Below the pieces are notes generated by a model. That model had not been told where the DNA came from. It saw only the letters and a list, made by a program, of their open reading frames with translations, and searched no databases. A stretch of 64,000 nt of DNA, from contig NZ_CP034248.1 of NCBI RefSeq assembly GCF_003931855.1, positions 682,001-746,000 on the forward strand, read 5' to 3'. Of the stretch, positions 44,468-53,917 are shown piece after piece. Positions within the stretch are counted from its first letter, which is position 1, and every line of letters starts with the position of its first letter. The translations under genes and the position numbers were made by a program. The DNA comes from Paenibacillus lentus (GTDB lineage Bacteria > Bacillota > Bacilli > Paenibacillales > Paenibacillaceae).

Positions 44468-45970
44468 ATGAAGGTTTCGAGTGAGAAGCAAGCACATAAA
44501 GAGAGCATCCGGCTGGCGGAGAAAGCGGTGGCGGCACAGGCAGAGGCTGCCGCTCGGGATGACTACCGGCTGCAGTACCATATGCTTCCGCAGGCTGGCT
44601 GGATGAACGACCCTAATGGGCTGATTCAATATAAAGGGGAATATCATCTGTTTTATCAGCATCACCCCTATAGTGACAAATGGGGACCGATGCACTGGGG
44701 CCATGCTGTAAGCAAGGATTTGGTGCATTGGAGACACCTTCCTATTGCTTTAGCACCTACGGAGCCTTATGAGCTTGGGCAGGAGGGCGGTTACGGGTGC
44801 TGGTCCGGCAGTGCTGTGGAGATTGATGCCAAGCTGACCCTAATTTACACCGGGCACGTGGACGGCCGGGAGCCGATGGAAGTGCAGTGCGCAGCGAGCA
44901 GCGTGGACGGGGTAGTTTTTGACAAACATTCCGGAAACCCTCTGATTCCAGGTTCGCCCGATACAGGGAACCTCGGCTTCCGTGATCCCAAGGTATGGCG
45001 TCATGATGGTCTGTGGTATATGGTGCTGGGTTCCGGGAAAGAAGGCAAAGGTAAGGCGCTGCTCTACCAATCGGAGGATTTGGAGCAATGGGAATACATG
45101 GGGACGGCAGCGGAGAGCGACGGCACTCAAGGGGACATGTGGGAATGCCCCGATTTGTTCCCGCTAGGAGACAAGCATGTGCTTGTACTATCACCGATGA
45201 ATATGCCGGATGCCAAAAATTTATATATGATCGGCGAAATGGATTACGCCAGCGGCAAGTTTACACCGGAGGCTCAAGCGAAGCTGGATCATGGCCCTGA
45301 TTTTTATGCTGCACAGACTTTGTTGGACGACAAGGGCAGAAGAATTATGATCGCTTGGATGGATCACTGGGGTTCGGAGATGGCCCGTGAGGATCGCGGG
45401 TGGTATGGGGCCATGACATTGCCGCGAGAGTTGGTGCTGCTGCCGGAAGGCAAGCTGGTTTCACGGCCAGTTCCCGAGCTGGAACTCCTGCGGGAGGATG
45501 GCATAATAGCTTCCGGGGTGACCCTCTCTAACGGGAATGATATGGAGTGGAGCGTTAGGGACGGACAGGGTTTTGAATGGATTGCTGAGTTTGCTCTGGA
45601 CGGCACACAAGCTGAGCGTCTTGAGATGACTTTGCTTGCAGCAGAGGGAAGCGGGGAATCGACGGTAATCCGCTATTTGCTCCGGGAAAACAAGCTGATC
45701 CTGGATTGCAGCGCTTCCGGCCATGCCGATGCATCGATAAGTGAAGTTTCAGTAAGTACGGAAACATCAGATACTAACGGAGCCACGCTTAAACTGCAGG
45801 TATTTGTCGACCGTTCGTCCATCGAGGTGTTTGTAAATGATGGCCGTTATGTGCTGACAAGCCGGGTGTATCCGTCTGCTCTAACCGGCGGAATAACAAT
45901 GAAGGCGATGGGTGGAAATATAACGCTGCAGTCGCTGAATATGTGGAATCTCAAATCTATCTGGAGCTAA
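44468..45970 (+). CDS. Cytoplasmic GH32 beta-fructofuranosidase (sucrose/fructo-oligosaccharide hydrolase)
   Basis: The 500-residue glycoside hydrolase family 32 enzyme has nucleophile Asp48 in GWMNDPNG, transition-state-stabilising R-D-P at 172-174 (GFRDPKVW) and acid/base Glu226 in WECPDL. There is no signal peptide, so it acts on imported sugar. The C-terminal beta-sandwich has the VDRSSIEVFVNDG motif. It splits sucrose or short fructans to fructose and glucose, feeding fructokinase at the end of the operon. Confidence 0.93.
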   Translation: MKVSSEKQAHKESIRLAEKAVAAQAEAAARDDYRLQYHMLPQAGWMNDPNGLIQYKGEYHLFYQHHPYSDKWGPMHWGHAVSKDLVHWRHLPIALAPTEPYELGQEGGYGCWSGSAVEIDAKLTLIYTGHVDGREPMEVQCAASSVDGVVFDKHSGNPLIPGSPDTGNLGFRDPKVWRHDGLWYMVLGSGKEGKGKALLYQSEDLEQWEYMGTAAESDGTQGDMWECPDLFPLGDKHVLVLSPMNMPDAKNLYMIGEMDYASGKFTPEAQAKLDHGPDFYAAQTLLDDKGRRIMIAWMDHWGSEMAREDRGWYGAMTLPRELVLLPEGKLVSRPVPELELLREDGIIASGVTLSNGNDMEWSVRDGQGFEWIAEFALDGTQAERLEMTLLAAEGSGESTVIRYLLRENKLILDCSASGHADASISEVSVSTETSDTNGATLKLQVFVDRSSIEVFVNDGRYVLTSRVYPSALTGGITMKAMGGNITLQSLNMWNLKSIWS

Positions 45971-45982
45971 TCAGGAGGGATT

Positions 45983-47881
45983 ATGATCAAAACTACAAGC
46001 AAGCTGGCATGTGTAGCTGTAGTACTGCTGGTTATAGCAGGCTGCGACATTGGCGGCAGTACCAACAATAACGGATCAGGAGAAAGTGAAATGAATGCTT
46101 CTGATTCTAATACTCCATCCAATGCCGTCTCTAATACTGCACCTGCGGCTTTTCAGTTTTCTGCGATTCCCAATTACTACACGGAGCTGTACCGCCCACA
46201 GTATCATCTGTCGCCGGAAAGCGGGAATATGAGCGATCCAAATGGAATGGTTTATTTTGAAGGTGAATATCACCAGTTCTACCAGAATAGCGGCCAGTGG
46301 GGTCACGCCGTCAGCACGGACCTGATTCATTGGCAGCATCTGCCGGTAGCTCTGGTGCGCGATTCACTCGGGGAGATTTGGTCAGGCAGCGCGGTGGTGG
46401 ACTGGAAGGATACGAGCGGTTTTTTTGACGGCAAAGCGGGGTTGGTGGCGATCTTCACCCATTTCAAAGGAGGAACGCAGTCGCAGAGCCTGGCTTACAG
46501 CTCGGATAAAGGACGCACCTGGACCAAATATGAGGGCAATCCCGTTATTCCGAATCCCGGACTCAAGGATTTCAGAGATCCCAAGGTGTTCTGGCATGAA
46601 CCCACACACTCTTGGGTGATGGTTGTCTCGGTGGACAAACGGGTGAGATTCTATACCTCTCCTGACCTGAAGACCTGGCAGATGGCCAGCGAATTCGGCG
46701 CCGACCAGGGTTCGCATGCGGCCGTTTGGGAATGTCCGGATCTGTTCGAGCTTCCCGTGGAAGGCAGCAAGGAGACCCGATGGGTATTGGCGCTCAGCAT
46801 TGGAAATAACAAAACGACCCGTGGATCGACAGCGCAATATTTTGTCGGCAGCTTCGATGGCCGGACGTTCAAGAACGAGAATGAGCCCTCCACAGTGCTG
46901 TGGACCGATTACGGAAGAGACTTCTACGCCGCAGTGTCCTACTCGGATATTCCGAAGACGGATGGCCGCCGTATCTATATCGGCTGGATGTCCAACTGGC
47001 GATATCCGTTCTCCATGCCGACCGATCCGTGGAAAGGGAATATGTCGCTGCCGCGGGAGCTGAAGCTGCGTGACATTCCTGGTGAGGGATTGCGCCTTGT
47101 CCAGCAGCCGGTGCAAGAGCTGGAGGCTTTGCGTGGCCAAGCTGTCAAGGTGGGAACCCAGCGGCTGGAGCCGGGCAACAATCCCCTGGTCGGCCTGCGA
47201 GGGAGTTCCTATGAACTCGATGCCGAGTTCACCGTGCAAGAAGAAGCGGAATTCGGCTTCAAACTGAGAAAAGGCGGAAATCAGGAAACAATTGTATCTT
47301 ATAACAGCGTGAATTCTACACTGACGATAGATCGGACCAAATCCGGCGACAGCTCATTTGAAGCCGAGTTTGCCGAAACGGTTCAGGCTCCCCTAAGAGC
47401 CCTAAACGGGAAAATTAAGCTGCGTATTTATGTGGATGAATCGACGCTGGAGGTGTTCGGCGCAGACGGCGAGACAGTGGTTTCCAGTATTCTATTCCCG
47501 GGGGCTACCAGCAACGGATTGGAGCTGTATGTAACAAAGGGGAACGTGACGCTGGACCAGGCCGTCTTTTATCCGATGGCCAGTATATGGCGGGATGAGG
47601 ATCCCGACGGCTCGAAACCGCTTCGCGTTCTGCTTAGCCATTCCAGTGTAGATGTTCCACTTGGCGGCACTGTGGAGGCGGAAGCGGCGGTCGTTCCGCT
47701 AACAGCTCCCCAGGAGCTTACCTGGGTATCGAGTGATGAGGCGGTTGCACAGGTAGATAGCCGTACCGGAACATCCGCTGTCGTAAAGGGGCTGAAGGAA
47801 GGCCAGACGGAGATTAAAGCTCTTGCTCCGGGTGGGCAAATTTATGCCGTGATGAACGTGTTCGTATATAAACCGGATTGA
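45983..47881 (+). CDS. Secreted GH32 fructan hydrolase lipoprotein with Big_2-like domain
   Basis: The 632-residue lipoprotein has a lipobox V-I-A-G-C (Cys21) and a Ser/Thr/Asn-rich linker. The GH32 catalytic domain has nucleophile Asp85, R-D-P at 198-200 (FRDPKVFW) and Glu250 in WECPDL. The nucleophile block is MSDPNG where the family has MNDPNG. The beta-sandwich contains VDESTLEVFG. The last 85 residues form a bacterial Ig-like (Big_2) domain (ELTWVSSDEAVAQVDSRTG). It probably cuts levan or inulin outside, and the importer takes up the products. It follows the cytoplasmic GH32 by 12 bases. Confidence 0.9.
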   Translation: MIKTTSKLACVAVVLLVIAGCDIGGSTNNNGSGESEMNASDSNTPSNAVSNTAPAAFQFSAIPNYYTELYRPQYHLSPESGNMSDPNGMVYFEGEYHQFYQNSGQWGHAVSTDLIHWQHLPVALVRDSLGEIWSGSAVVDWKDTSGFFDGKAGLVAIFTHFKGGTQSQSLAYSSDKGRTWTKYEGNPVIPNPGLKDFRDPKVFWHEPTHSWVMVVSVDKRVRFYTSPDLKTWQMASEFGADQGSHAAVWECPDLFELPVEGSKETRWVLALSIGNNKTTRGSTAQYFVGSFDGRTFKNENEPSTVLWTDYGRDFYAAVSYSDIPKTDGRRIYIGWMSNWRYPFSMPTDPWKGNMSLPRELKLRDIPGEGLRLVQQPVQELEALRGQAVKVGTQRLEPGNNPLVGLRGSSYELDAEFTVQEEAEFGFKLRKGGNQETIVSYNSVNSTLTIDRTKSGDSSFEAEFAETVQAPLRALNGKIKLRIYVDESTLEVFGADGETVVSSILFPGATSNGLELYVTKGNVTLDQAVFYPMASIWRDEDPDGSKPLRVLLSHSSVDVPLGGTVEAEAAVVPLTAPQELTWVSSDEAVAQVDSRTGTSAVVKGLKEGQTEIKALAPGGQIYAVMNVFVYKPD

Positions 47882-47898
47882 AATGGAGTGAAAAGATC

Positions 47899-48834
47899 AT
47901 GACAAGCGTTACAGCGGAAGCCGAGTCTGGCTCCAAATCTACACTTGCAAGCAAAAAGCCCAACCGGTTTCTGCGGGGAGAAGAAAGGACCGCCTGGTGG
48001 TTCGTGCTGCCTTCCTTTGCTTTGCTGCTCATTTTTGTATTTTATCCGATGCTGCAAGCCTTTGTGATCAGCTTCCAGAATTATAACCTGGTGGGGTCGA
48101 CTCGCAGCTTTATCGGGTTGGACAATTACAAGAACCTGGTGACGGACAGGGATTTCCTGGCCAGTCTCAGGCATTCGTTTCATTTTGCCATCATTGTTAT
48201 TCCGATTCAGACCAGTATTTCACTGTGCTTAGCCCTGTTAGTCCAGAAAAAATTCGCATTCACCGGGCTGTTCCGCACACTTTATTTCATTCCGGTTGTC
48301 ATTTCTACGGCCGTGGCCGCAACCGTGTTCAAGCTGATCTACAACAAGGAATTTGGGATTCTGAACAATGTGCTGAAGGCGTTTCACCTGCCCACCACCA
48401 ACTTCCTCTCCAACCCGGAGACAGCGATGTACGGCGTGATCATGCTGGGGATATGGAAAGGCGTAGGCTTTTTCATGATTATCTTCCTGGCCGGACTGAA
48501 TAACATTCCGCAGGATTTGTACGAGGCAGCACGGGTGGACGGTGCTACAAAAATACAGCAGTTCTTCCGCATTACGCTTCCTTTGCTGAACCGTACCACG
48601 GCCTTCGTCGTTATTATGACGACAATCGATGCAATAAAGCTGTCCGGCCTTGTTTTTGTATTGACCGGTGGAGGACCCAACGGATCCACCGAAACCGCAG
48701 TCTATTATATTTATAAAATGGCCTTCCAGCAGATGCAGATGGGTTACGCCACCGCTGCCGCCTTTATTCTGTTCGTAATTGTTCTTGTGATCTCGCTTGT
48801 GCAATTGAGACTGTTTCGGAACGCGGAATATTAA
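47899..48834 (+). CDS. Sugar ABC importer permease (MalF/UgpA-like)
   Basis: The ATG at 47899 follows GGAGTG, giving 311 residues. Six membrane segments are predicted, with WWFVLPSFALLLIFVFYPML first. The EAA loop is QDLYEAARVDGATKIQQFFR and the end is LVQLRLFRNAEY. It pairs with the next permease; the ATPase must come from elsewhere. In-operon position with GH32 and fructokinase genes supports fructo-oligosaccharide uptake. Confidence 0.92.
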   Translation: MTSVTAEAESGSKSTLASKKPNRFLRGEERTAWWFVLPSFALLLIFVFYPMLQAFVISFQNYNLVGSTRSFIGLDNYKNLVTDRDFLASLRHSFHFAIIVIPIQTSISLCLALLVQKKFAFTGLFRTLYFIPVVISTAVAATVFKLIYNKEFGILNNVLKAFHLPTTNFLSNPETAMYGVIMLGIWKGVGFFMIIFLAGLNNIPQDLYEAARVDGATKIQQFFRITLPLLNRTTAFVVIMTTIDAIKLSGLVFVLTGGGPNGSTETAVYYIYKMAFQQMQMGYATAAAFILFVIVLVISLVQLRLFRNAEY

Positions 48835-48916
48835 AGGTGGCGCTTCTGAAGCCAATTTGGCTGCAGGGTCATTTCAAAGAAACGGCCGTTTCGCTAAACT
48901 ACTAGGAGGAATACAC

Positions 48917-49756
48917 ATGCACCGCTTTGCAAGCATTGTCAAGTATACGGTTATGACCGTCCTGGCTGTCATTTCAATTATCCCGATCCTCTGGATGATC
49001 TCAGGTTCACTGCGACCTTATGAGGAACTGTTCAAGTACTCCTCCAGCCTGAATTATCATTTGTTCGTTCCTGTCCAGCCAACGCTGGCTAATTTTAAAG
49101 AGGTTATCTTCAATGAGAGCAACCCGTTTATCCGCTATATCGCCAATACACTGTTCGTTGCAGGGATTGTGACCTTGCTGGTGCTGCTGGTGAATTCGAT
49201 GTCGGCGTTTGCTTTTGCCAAGCTGCGTTTCCGTGGAAAAGCGGTTGTCTTCGCACTGTTCATGTCGGCGATGATTATTCCTGGTGAAGTGACGCTGGTC
49301 CCGAACTATCTGCTGATGAATTATTTCGGCTGGCTCAACTCCTATAAGGCGTTGGTGATTCCTTCGATGCTGTCCGTGTTCGGGATCTTTCTGCTGCGGC
49401 AGTTCTTCGCGGAGATTCCCGATGAGATTCTGGAGGCGGCCAAAATCGATGGGGCCTCGATGCCGCGAATCTTTTCCAGCATTGTCTTGCCTGCGGTCGT
49501 CCCACCAATGATCACCCTCGCACTGATGACCTTTCTCGGCAACTGGGATTCGTATCTGTGGCCGCTGATCGTAATTAATGATGACAAAAAACAGATGATC
49601 CAGGTAGCTATTGCGGCATTCTCCTCGGTGGAAGGAACGGATTGGTCTAAGATTCTTGCCGCAAGCACCATTTCCACGGTTCCGATCCTGATCCTGTTTC
49701 TGTTCTTGCAGCGCTATTACATTCAGGGCATTACGATGTCCGGTGTAAAAGGGTAA
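48917..49756 (+). CDS. Sugar ABC importer permease (MalG/UgpE-like)
   Basis: The start at 48917 follows AGGAGGA by 5 bases, giving 279 residues. Six membrane segments are present, with the EAA loop EILEAAKIDGASMPRIFSSI and the usual ending YYIQGITMSGVKG. It forms the inner-membrane channel with the previous gene product and works with the binding protein at 39382. Confidence 0.92.
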   Translation: MHRFASIVKYTVMTVLAVISIIPILWMISGSLRPYEELFKYSSSLNYHLFVPVQPTLANFKEVIFNESNPFIRYIANTLFVAGIVTLLVLLVNSMSAFAFAKLRFRGKAVVFALFMSAMIIPGEVTLVPNYLLMNYFGWLNSYKALVIPSMLSVFGIFLLRQFFAEIPDEILEAAKIDGASMPRIFSSIVLPAVVPPMITLALMTFLGNWDSYLWPLIVINDDKKQMIQVAIAAFSSVEGTDWSKILAASTISTVPILILFLFLQRYYIQGITMSGVKG

Positions 49757-49803
49757 TGCTGCAGCCATTCTACTGATCTGAATTGATAACGAAGGAGCAA
49801 CGA

Positions 49804-50790
49804 ATGATGAAATACGATGTGGTGGCGCTCGGTGAGCTGCTGATAGATTTTACACCTGCGGGGACATCTCCTGCGGGTAACCCCTACTTTGAGCGAAATG
49901 CCGGAGGCGCTCCGGTGAATGTGCTGGCCGCATTGTCGCGGCTCGGCAGGCAAACGGCTTTTGTCGGAAAAGTCGGCGATGATCCGTTCGGTCAGTATCT
50001 GCGGGAAGCCTTAGTTGCCGAAAATATTGCGGACAGCGGGCTGGTCCAGACAAGGACAGCCCATACGACGATGGCGTTTGTGCATTTGGATGGTGACGGG
50101 GAGCGGAGCTTTCATTTCTGCCGACATCCAGGCGCGGATGCTGAGCTGACTTTCGATGAGGTGAATCGTGAACTGCTTAGCAGCACACGGATCTTTCATT
50201 TCGGGTCAATCTCCATGACCACCGAGCCTGCTTACAGTGCTACAGTTCAGGCGGTCCGGCTGGCCAAATCGCATGGGGCACTTATCACCTACGATCCTAA
50301 CTGGCGGCCTGCGTTATGGATGGATGATGCCCACAGCAGGGCTGCGATGGAAGAAGGGCTGCATCTGGCAGACATCGTAAAAGTATCTGAAGAAGAACTG
50401 GTCTTCCTGACAGGAAGTCAGGATTTGGCGGATGGAGCAGCGCAGCTCTTGAACAGCTATCCTATCGCGCAATTACTCGTCACGCGGGGAGCAGAAGGGA
50501 CTTATTACGCCAACCGGACAGTGTCTGGCAATGTGAGCTCCTATCCGGTAACCCCAGTAGATACCACAGCAGCGGGTGACGGCTTTATGGGCGCTTTTAT
50601 TTACCGGCTGCTGGAGTCGGGTAAACCGGTGACGGAGTGGGAAAGAAATGAACTGGAAGGAGCGGTGGCGTTCGCCAATGCGGCAGGCGCGATAGCGACC
50701 ACGCGGAAAGGGGCAATCGCCTCCCTGGCAAAATTGGATGAGATTGCGGCGCTACAGCATCGTGGTGGAGGATACGCAGATTCGATCTGA
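49804..50790 (+). CDS. Fructokinase (PfkB family)
   Basis: AAGGAG lies 6 bases before the ATG at 49804, giving 328 residues. The PfkB signatures are GGAPVNVLAALSRLG near the N-terminus and DTTAAGDGFMGAFIY near the C-terminus, with the catalytic Asp in A-G-D. It phosphorylates fructose released by the two GH32 enzymes to fructose 6-phosphate. It is the last gene of the locus. Confidence 0.93.
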   Translation: MMKYDVVALGELLIDFTPAGTSPAGNPYFERNAGGAPVNVLAALSRLGRQTAFVGKVGDDPFGQYLREALVAENIADSGLVQTRTAHTTMAFVHLDGDGERSFHFCRHPGADAELTFDEVNRELLSSTRIFHFGSISMTTEPAYSATVQAVRLAKSHGALITYDPNWRPALWMDDAHSRAAMEEGLHLADIVKVSEEELVFLTGSQDLADGAAQLLNSYPIAQLLVTRGAEGTYYANRTVSGNVSSYPVTPVDTTAAGDGFMGAFIYRLLESGKPVTEWERNELEGAVAFANAAGAIATTRKGAIASLAKLDEIAALQHRGGGYADSI

Positions 50791-50873
50791 TCTGGGGCTC
50801 GGATACTGCTAGTCGCCGGAGTCCTCTGTCTCAATAATAAGCCTCACTAATTTGTTCTGAAACTAACATGCCT

Positions 50874-51103
50874 AAAACTCACCTTCTCACAAACAGCCGA
50901 AGAACATTCAATACAAAAGGACAAACCCGTTCAATAACTTACTTGTAAAACTGTAGTATGCGACATGATCCTCATTCGTATGGCTAATTATAGTGAATAC
51001 AAGAGATAGAATGAATGCAGAAATGATGGAAGATATCATCCTAATCAAAACACATTCGCTCCTTATGTAGAGCTATTTGCGACAAACGCCTGTTAATATC
51101 AGC
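50874..51103 (-). pseudogene. Truncated copy of the 38745-39125 membrane-protein gene
   Basis: Bases 50874-50911 match 38740-38777, and 50912-51103 match about 38993-39183 with roughly 17 differences in 190. About 215 bases of the middle of the gene are missing. Both copies have the same orientation, so they form direct repeats around the fructan locus. Confidence 0.85.
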
Positions 51104-51120
51104 GATATTACAGGCGTTTG
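51083..51120. terminator. Hairpin at the edge of the right repeat
   Basis: CAAACGCCTGT pairs with ACAGGCGTTTG around a 16-base centre. Only the left half occurs in the matching position near 39165. Confidence 0.5.
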
Positions 51121-51241
51121 ATTCATTTGTTGGGTATTTATAGAAGATTATAACCGAAAAATTAGAATATTGTGCGGAATCAATTTTACATATATTAGCA
51201 ACTACCTTTCTCCTAAAGCGTCTTATTAGTAAACCAGGAAA

Positions 51242-51273
51242 AGAGGAGCCTTCTCATTTTGAGGAGGCTCTTC
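51242..51273 (-). terminator. Terminator of the dihydrofolate-reductase-like gene
   Basis: The stem AGAGCCTCCTC/GAGAAGGCTCCT on the minus strand is followed by TTTT. It lies 140 bases after the stop at 51414. Confidence 0.6.
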
Positions 51274-51413
51274 GCAAGCGTATTTAGTCGGTTGGTTAAT
51301 TTATCAGAGCAGAAGCCTTAACCCCGTCGTTGATACAAACTGTGTAACTAAGAGGAGGTACTTTACTTTTCGATATCAACGGCCAGATGAAGCTTATAGC
51401 CAAATCTAAACCT

Positions 51414-51989
51414 CTACTCCTCCGTCCGCAAAATCTGATAGCATAGTTGAACAACGCCGGAGGAAAACCTTTTTGTATCCATCAATTTTAAATTCAACCT
51501 CTGCTTTACATCAATAAATAAAGGCTTTCCTTCCCCCAAAACGACAGGGTGAACAGATAATCTCAATTCATCGACAAGCCCTAAGTGGATAAAAGTTGTA
51601 ATCAGGCTGGCTCCGCCATATAGCCAAATATCTTTACCGGGCTTATTCTTTAATTGATTTACTGCTTCAAGAATATTATCGTTAATGAACGATGCATGAT
51701 GATCTGTGCCTTTCTGCGACCTAGAGAATACGTATTTTTCTTTGCTATGGACTAAGCTCCATATTTCTTTTTCAGAGTCCGTAGCCCCATCTTCTGGCGT
51801 ATATTGTCCCCATAATTCGTAGCTTTTTCTACCATATAGAATAGTATCAATTTGATGTAGGAAATCCACAAATCCCATTTCATCATCCATGATACACCAA
51901 TCGACTTCGCCATTTTTCCCTTCAATAAAACCATCTAAAGTAACTGCTAAATCTAAAATTATTTTTCTGGGTCTTGTATGATTGGGCAT
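51414..51989 (-). CDS. RibD C-terminal/dihydrofolate-reductase-like protein
   Basis: The 191-residue protein begins MPNHTRPRKIILDLAVTLDG. The N-terminal A-V-T-L-D-G-F-I-E, the central LYGRKSYELWGQY and the GGASLITTFIHLGLVDELRL stretch are the standard marks of the YwjB/YyaP-type DHFR-like reductase family. These are NADPH-dependent reductases with unknown substrate, common as single genes in Bacilli. There is no link to the neighbouring remnants. Confidence 0.88.
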   Translation of the reverse strand: MPNHTRPRKIILDLAVTLDGFIEGKNGEVDWCIMDDEMGFVDFLHQIDTILYGRKSYELWGQYTPEDGATDSEKEIWSLVHSKEKYVFSRSQKGTDHHASFINDNILEAVNQLKNKPGKDIWLYGGASLITTFIHLGLVDELRLSVHPVVLGEGKPLFIDVKQRLNLKLMDTKRFSSGVVQLCYQILRTEE

Positions 51990-52089
51990 AACTCTTCCTC
52001 ACTTTGTTCGAACATATTATTGATCCATTTTTATGTTTCCTAATTATACCAGATGTATTGAATTAGAGGGCGATGCAAAGCAGATTCTT

Positions 52090-52165
52090 CGGCAAGTCCA
52101 TTTATCCCCTGAAGTTCGCTTAAATTCGCCTAGTAAATTTCTCCTCTGTTTTCGTTTCTTTATGA
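52090..52165 (-). pseudogene. Short HigB-like remnant
   Basis: The plus-strand string around CCTGAAGTTCGCTTA and TAGTAAATTTCTCCTCTG parallels the middle of higB at 55690-55745. The minus strand still reads FKRTSGDKWTCRRI, like the TKRISGEIWELRPG segment of HigB. Only about 25 codons remain and the frame is broken. Confidence 0.4.
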
Positions 52166-52173
52166 AATTTAGT

Positions 52174-52357
52174 TTATCGGTTCCCACCGTATCCATAGTA
52201 CTCAGGCAGAAGATTTCTACCTTCCTCCACACTTTTATTCACGATATCATTCAATTCTTCAAAGGTGCCGAAAATTTCTTCCGTGGGAATAACATCGCCA
52301 AAGTGTTCTTGGAGTATGCTGTTCAATTCTCTGAATTCTTCAGTATGCAACACATTT
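52174..52357 (-). pseudogene. C-terminal remnant, third copy of the immunity-like membrane protein
   Basis: The minus strand reads LHTEEFRELNSILQEHFGDV, then IVNKSVEEGRNLLPEYYGYG and a stop. This matches the last 60 residues of the proteins at 35808 and 36519. No start or membrane helix is present, so it is a truncated third paralogue 15 kb away from the other two. Confidence 0.8.
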
Positions 52358-52396
52358 AATTACTTAACATTATGCTTATCTTGGGAGCGAGGTATT

Positions 52397-53824
52397 TTAT
52401 CGGTGAGTGTATACAAACCATGTAATGCTTGCTGTTAATAATGCTGACGAAATCAAAGCTGTAAGAACACTATATGTTTGCCAAATAAGTATCGTTGACC
52501 AATCGAAAGCACAGCACAGTATACCCAGGACAATCGTAGCGATCAGGAAAATAACTGTTACGATTATTCTCTTTTTTGTCATTGGCTGCCGCTCATTCGT
52601 TTTCCTTCTGCGTAATCCTAAGAGAAATAGCAAAACGGCCAATAGGCAAAAAATAATTGTGATAGACGATAAAATGATATCCAAAAGCTGTGTGCCGCTT
52701 ATTTCATATGACTGAGTTAGATTGCCGTCTAATATATCTTTAACTTTTAGTACCAGGTTTATATTGGTATTTGTGCCGTTACTCAGCAAGCAGACGGCTG
52801 TTCGTTCTTTTAGCAGTATGGCTACTTCGGTTCTGAAATTTGGATTGCCCCCAGAGTGTTCTATAATCGTTTGGTCGGCGTTTACCGACCAACCTGCCGC
52901 ATAATACATATCGTTGACAGCCGAAACAGACATATCACCCCTATGTGATTTTTCGATAACCATGTGAAATATTTCGGGTATGTCCTGCACGATACCCATC
53001 TGTATGCCCATCCAACGCGCCATATCTTTTGTATTAGAAATGATGTAGCCTGCGGGTTTATTCCCAGCATAATCCGGAGCATTAAATGGAGTTGTCATAA
53101 AAAAGGAAGAACGGTAGCCCTGTGCCAACTGTCCAGTGGCTTGAGCATCTTCTTTATAAACATACGTCTGGTGAAGACCTAACGGCTGAAATACCTGTTC
53201 CCTCATAAAGTCTTCATAGCTTTGTCGCGACACAATCTCAATAACCAAACCCAATACGTCATAATTAACGGTTCCATAGTTATACTGTTCACCGGGAGGG
53301 AACGCCAATTCAGCATCCACGAGCATTTCCACAGTCTTTTGCAACATATCCGGTGTATTGCCTTGTGGAATATTTTGAGTATGCCTAATATTTGTTAGAC
53401 CACTGGTATGGTGAAGAAAGTTATTTAGTGTAAGGCTTTGCATATCAACAGGTTTCCCTTGATACTTTAACGTTAACCAGGGTAAATATTTTTGGACAGG
53501 GTCAGTCATTGAGAGCAGCCCTTGCTCTTCCAACAGCATAATACCCATACCGGTAAAAGCTTTACTGACCGAGGCTAACTCATAGAGTGTATTTTCACTT
53601 GCAGACAACCCATTTTCACGGTCTGCATACCCTGAAGAAAAGTAGAACACTTCATCATCAGTAAGTATTGAGATTGACATTCCCGGCACACCTGATATAC
53701 GACTGGCATCATCTAGCAACGCTTGTATTGCCGCAGATTTCGAATCTGACAACGCATAACTTTGTGTTGCGAATTCTGAGAATAATATAAATATCGTTAA
53801 TACAAAAACAATAATCTTTTTCAT
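52397..53824 (-). CDS. Serine hydrolase of the beta-lactamase/AmpC-like family with C-terminal membrane segments
   Basis: The 475-residue protein has an N-terminal signal (residues 1-24). The class C-type active site is S85-x-x-K88 in ELASVSKAFTG, with YNYGTVNYDVLG and a C-terminal EHSGGNPNFR (H-x-G). Three hydrophobic segments follow at about 378-470. Such proteins are peptidases, esterases or cell-wall hydrolases; classical beta-lactamase activity is not implied. It is a single gene. Confidence 0.85.
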   Translation of the reverse strand: MKKIIVFVLTIFILFSEFATQSYALSDSKSAAIQALLDDASRISGVPGMSISILTDDEVFYFSSGYADRENGLSASENTLYELASVSKAFTGMGIMLLEEQGLLSMTDPVQKYLPWLTLKYQGKPVDMQSLTLNNFLHHTSGLTNIRHTQNIPQGNTPDMLQKTVEMLVDAELAFPPGEQYNYGTVNYDVLGLVIEIVSRQSYEDFMREQVFQPLGLHQTYVYKEDAQATGQLAQGYRSSFFMTTPFNAPDYAGNKPAGYIISNTKDMARWMGIQMGIVQDIPEIFHMVIEKSHRGDMSVSAVNDMYYAAGWSVNADQTIIEHSGGNPNFRTEVAILLKERTAVCLLSNGTNTNINLVLKVKDILDGNLTQSYEISGTQLLDIILSSITIIFCLLAVLLFLLGLRRRKTNERQPMTKKRIIVTVIFLIATIVLGILCCAFDWSTILIWQTYSVLTALISSALLTASITWFVYTHR

Positions 53825-53917
53825 AAACTCTCCTTCACCAACGATTCTACGACGCCTTTCTCATTGCCATGAGCAGGCTGGCAAAAATGGCTGTCAAACA
53901 AGTAATGAGCACGCAAG

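Noticed and set aside
48877-48892. GAAACGGCCGTTTC-like palindrome between permease genes as an operator
   Set aside because: Inside a tight operon, no spacing to a promoter; probably incidental.
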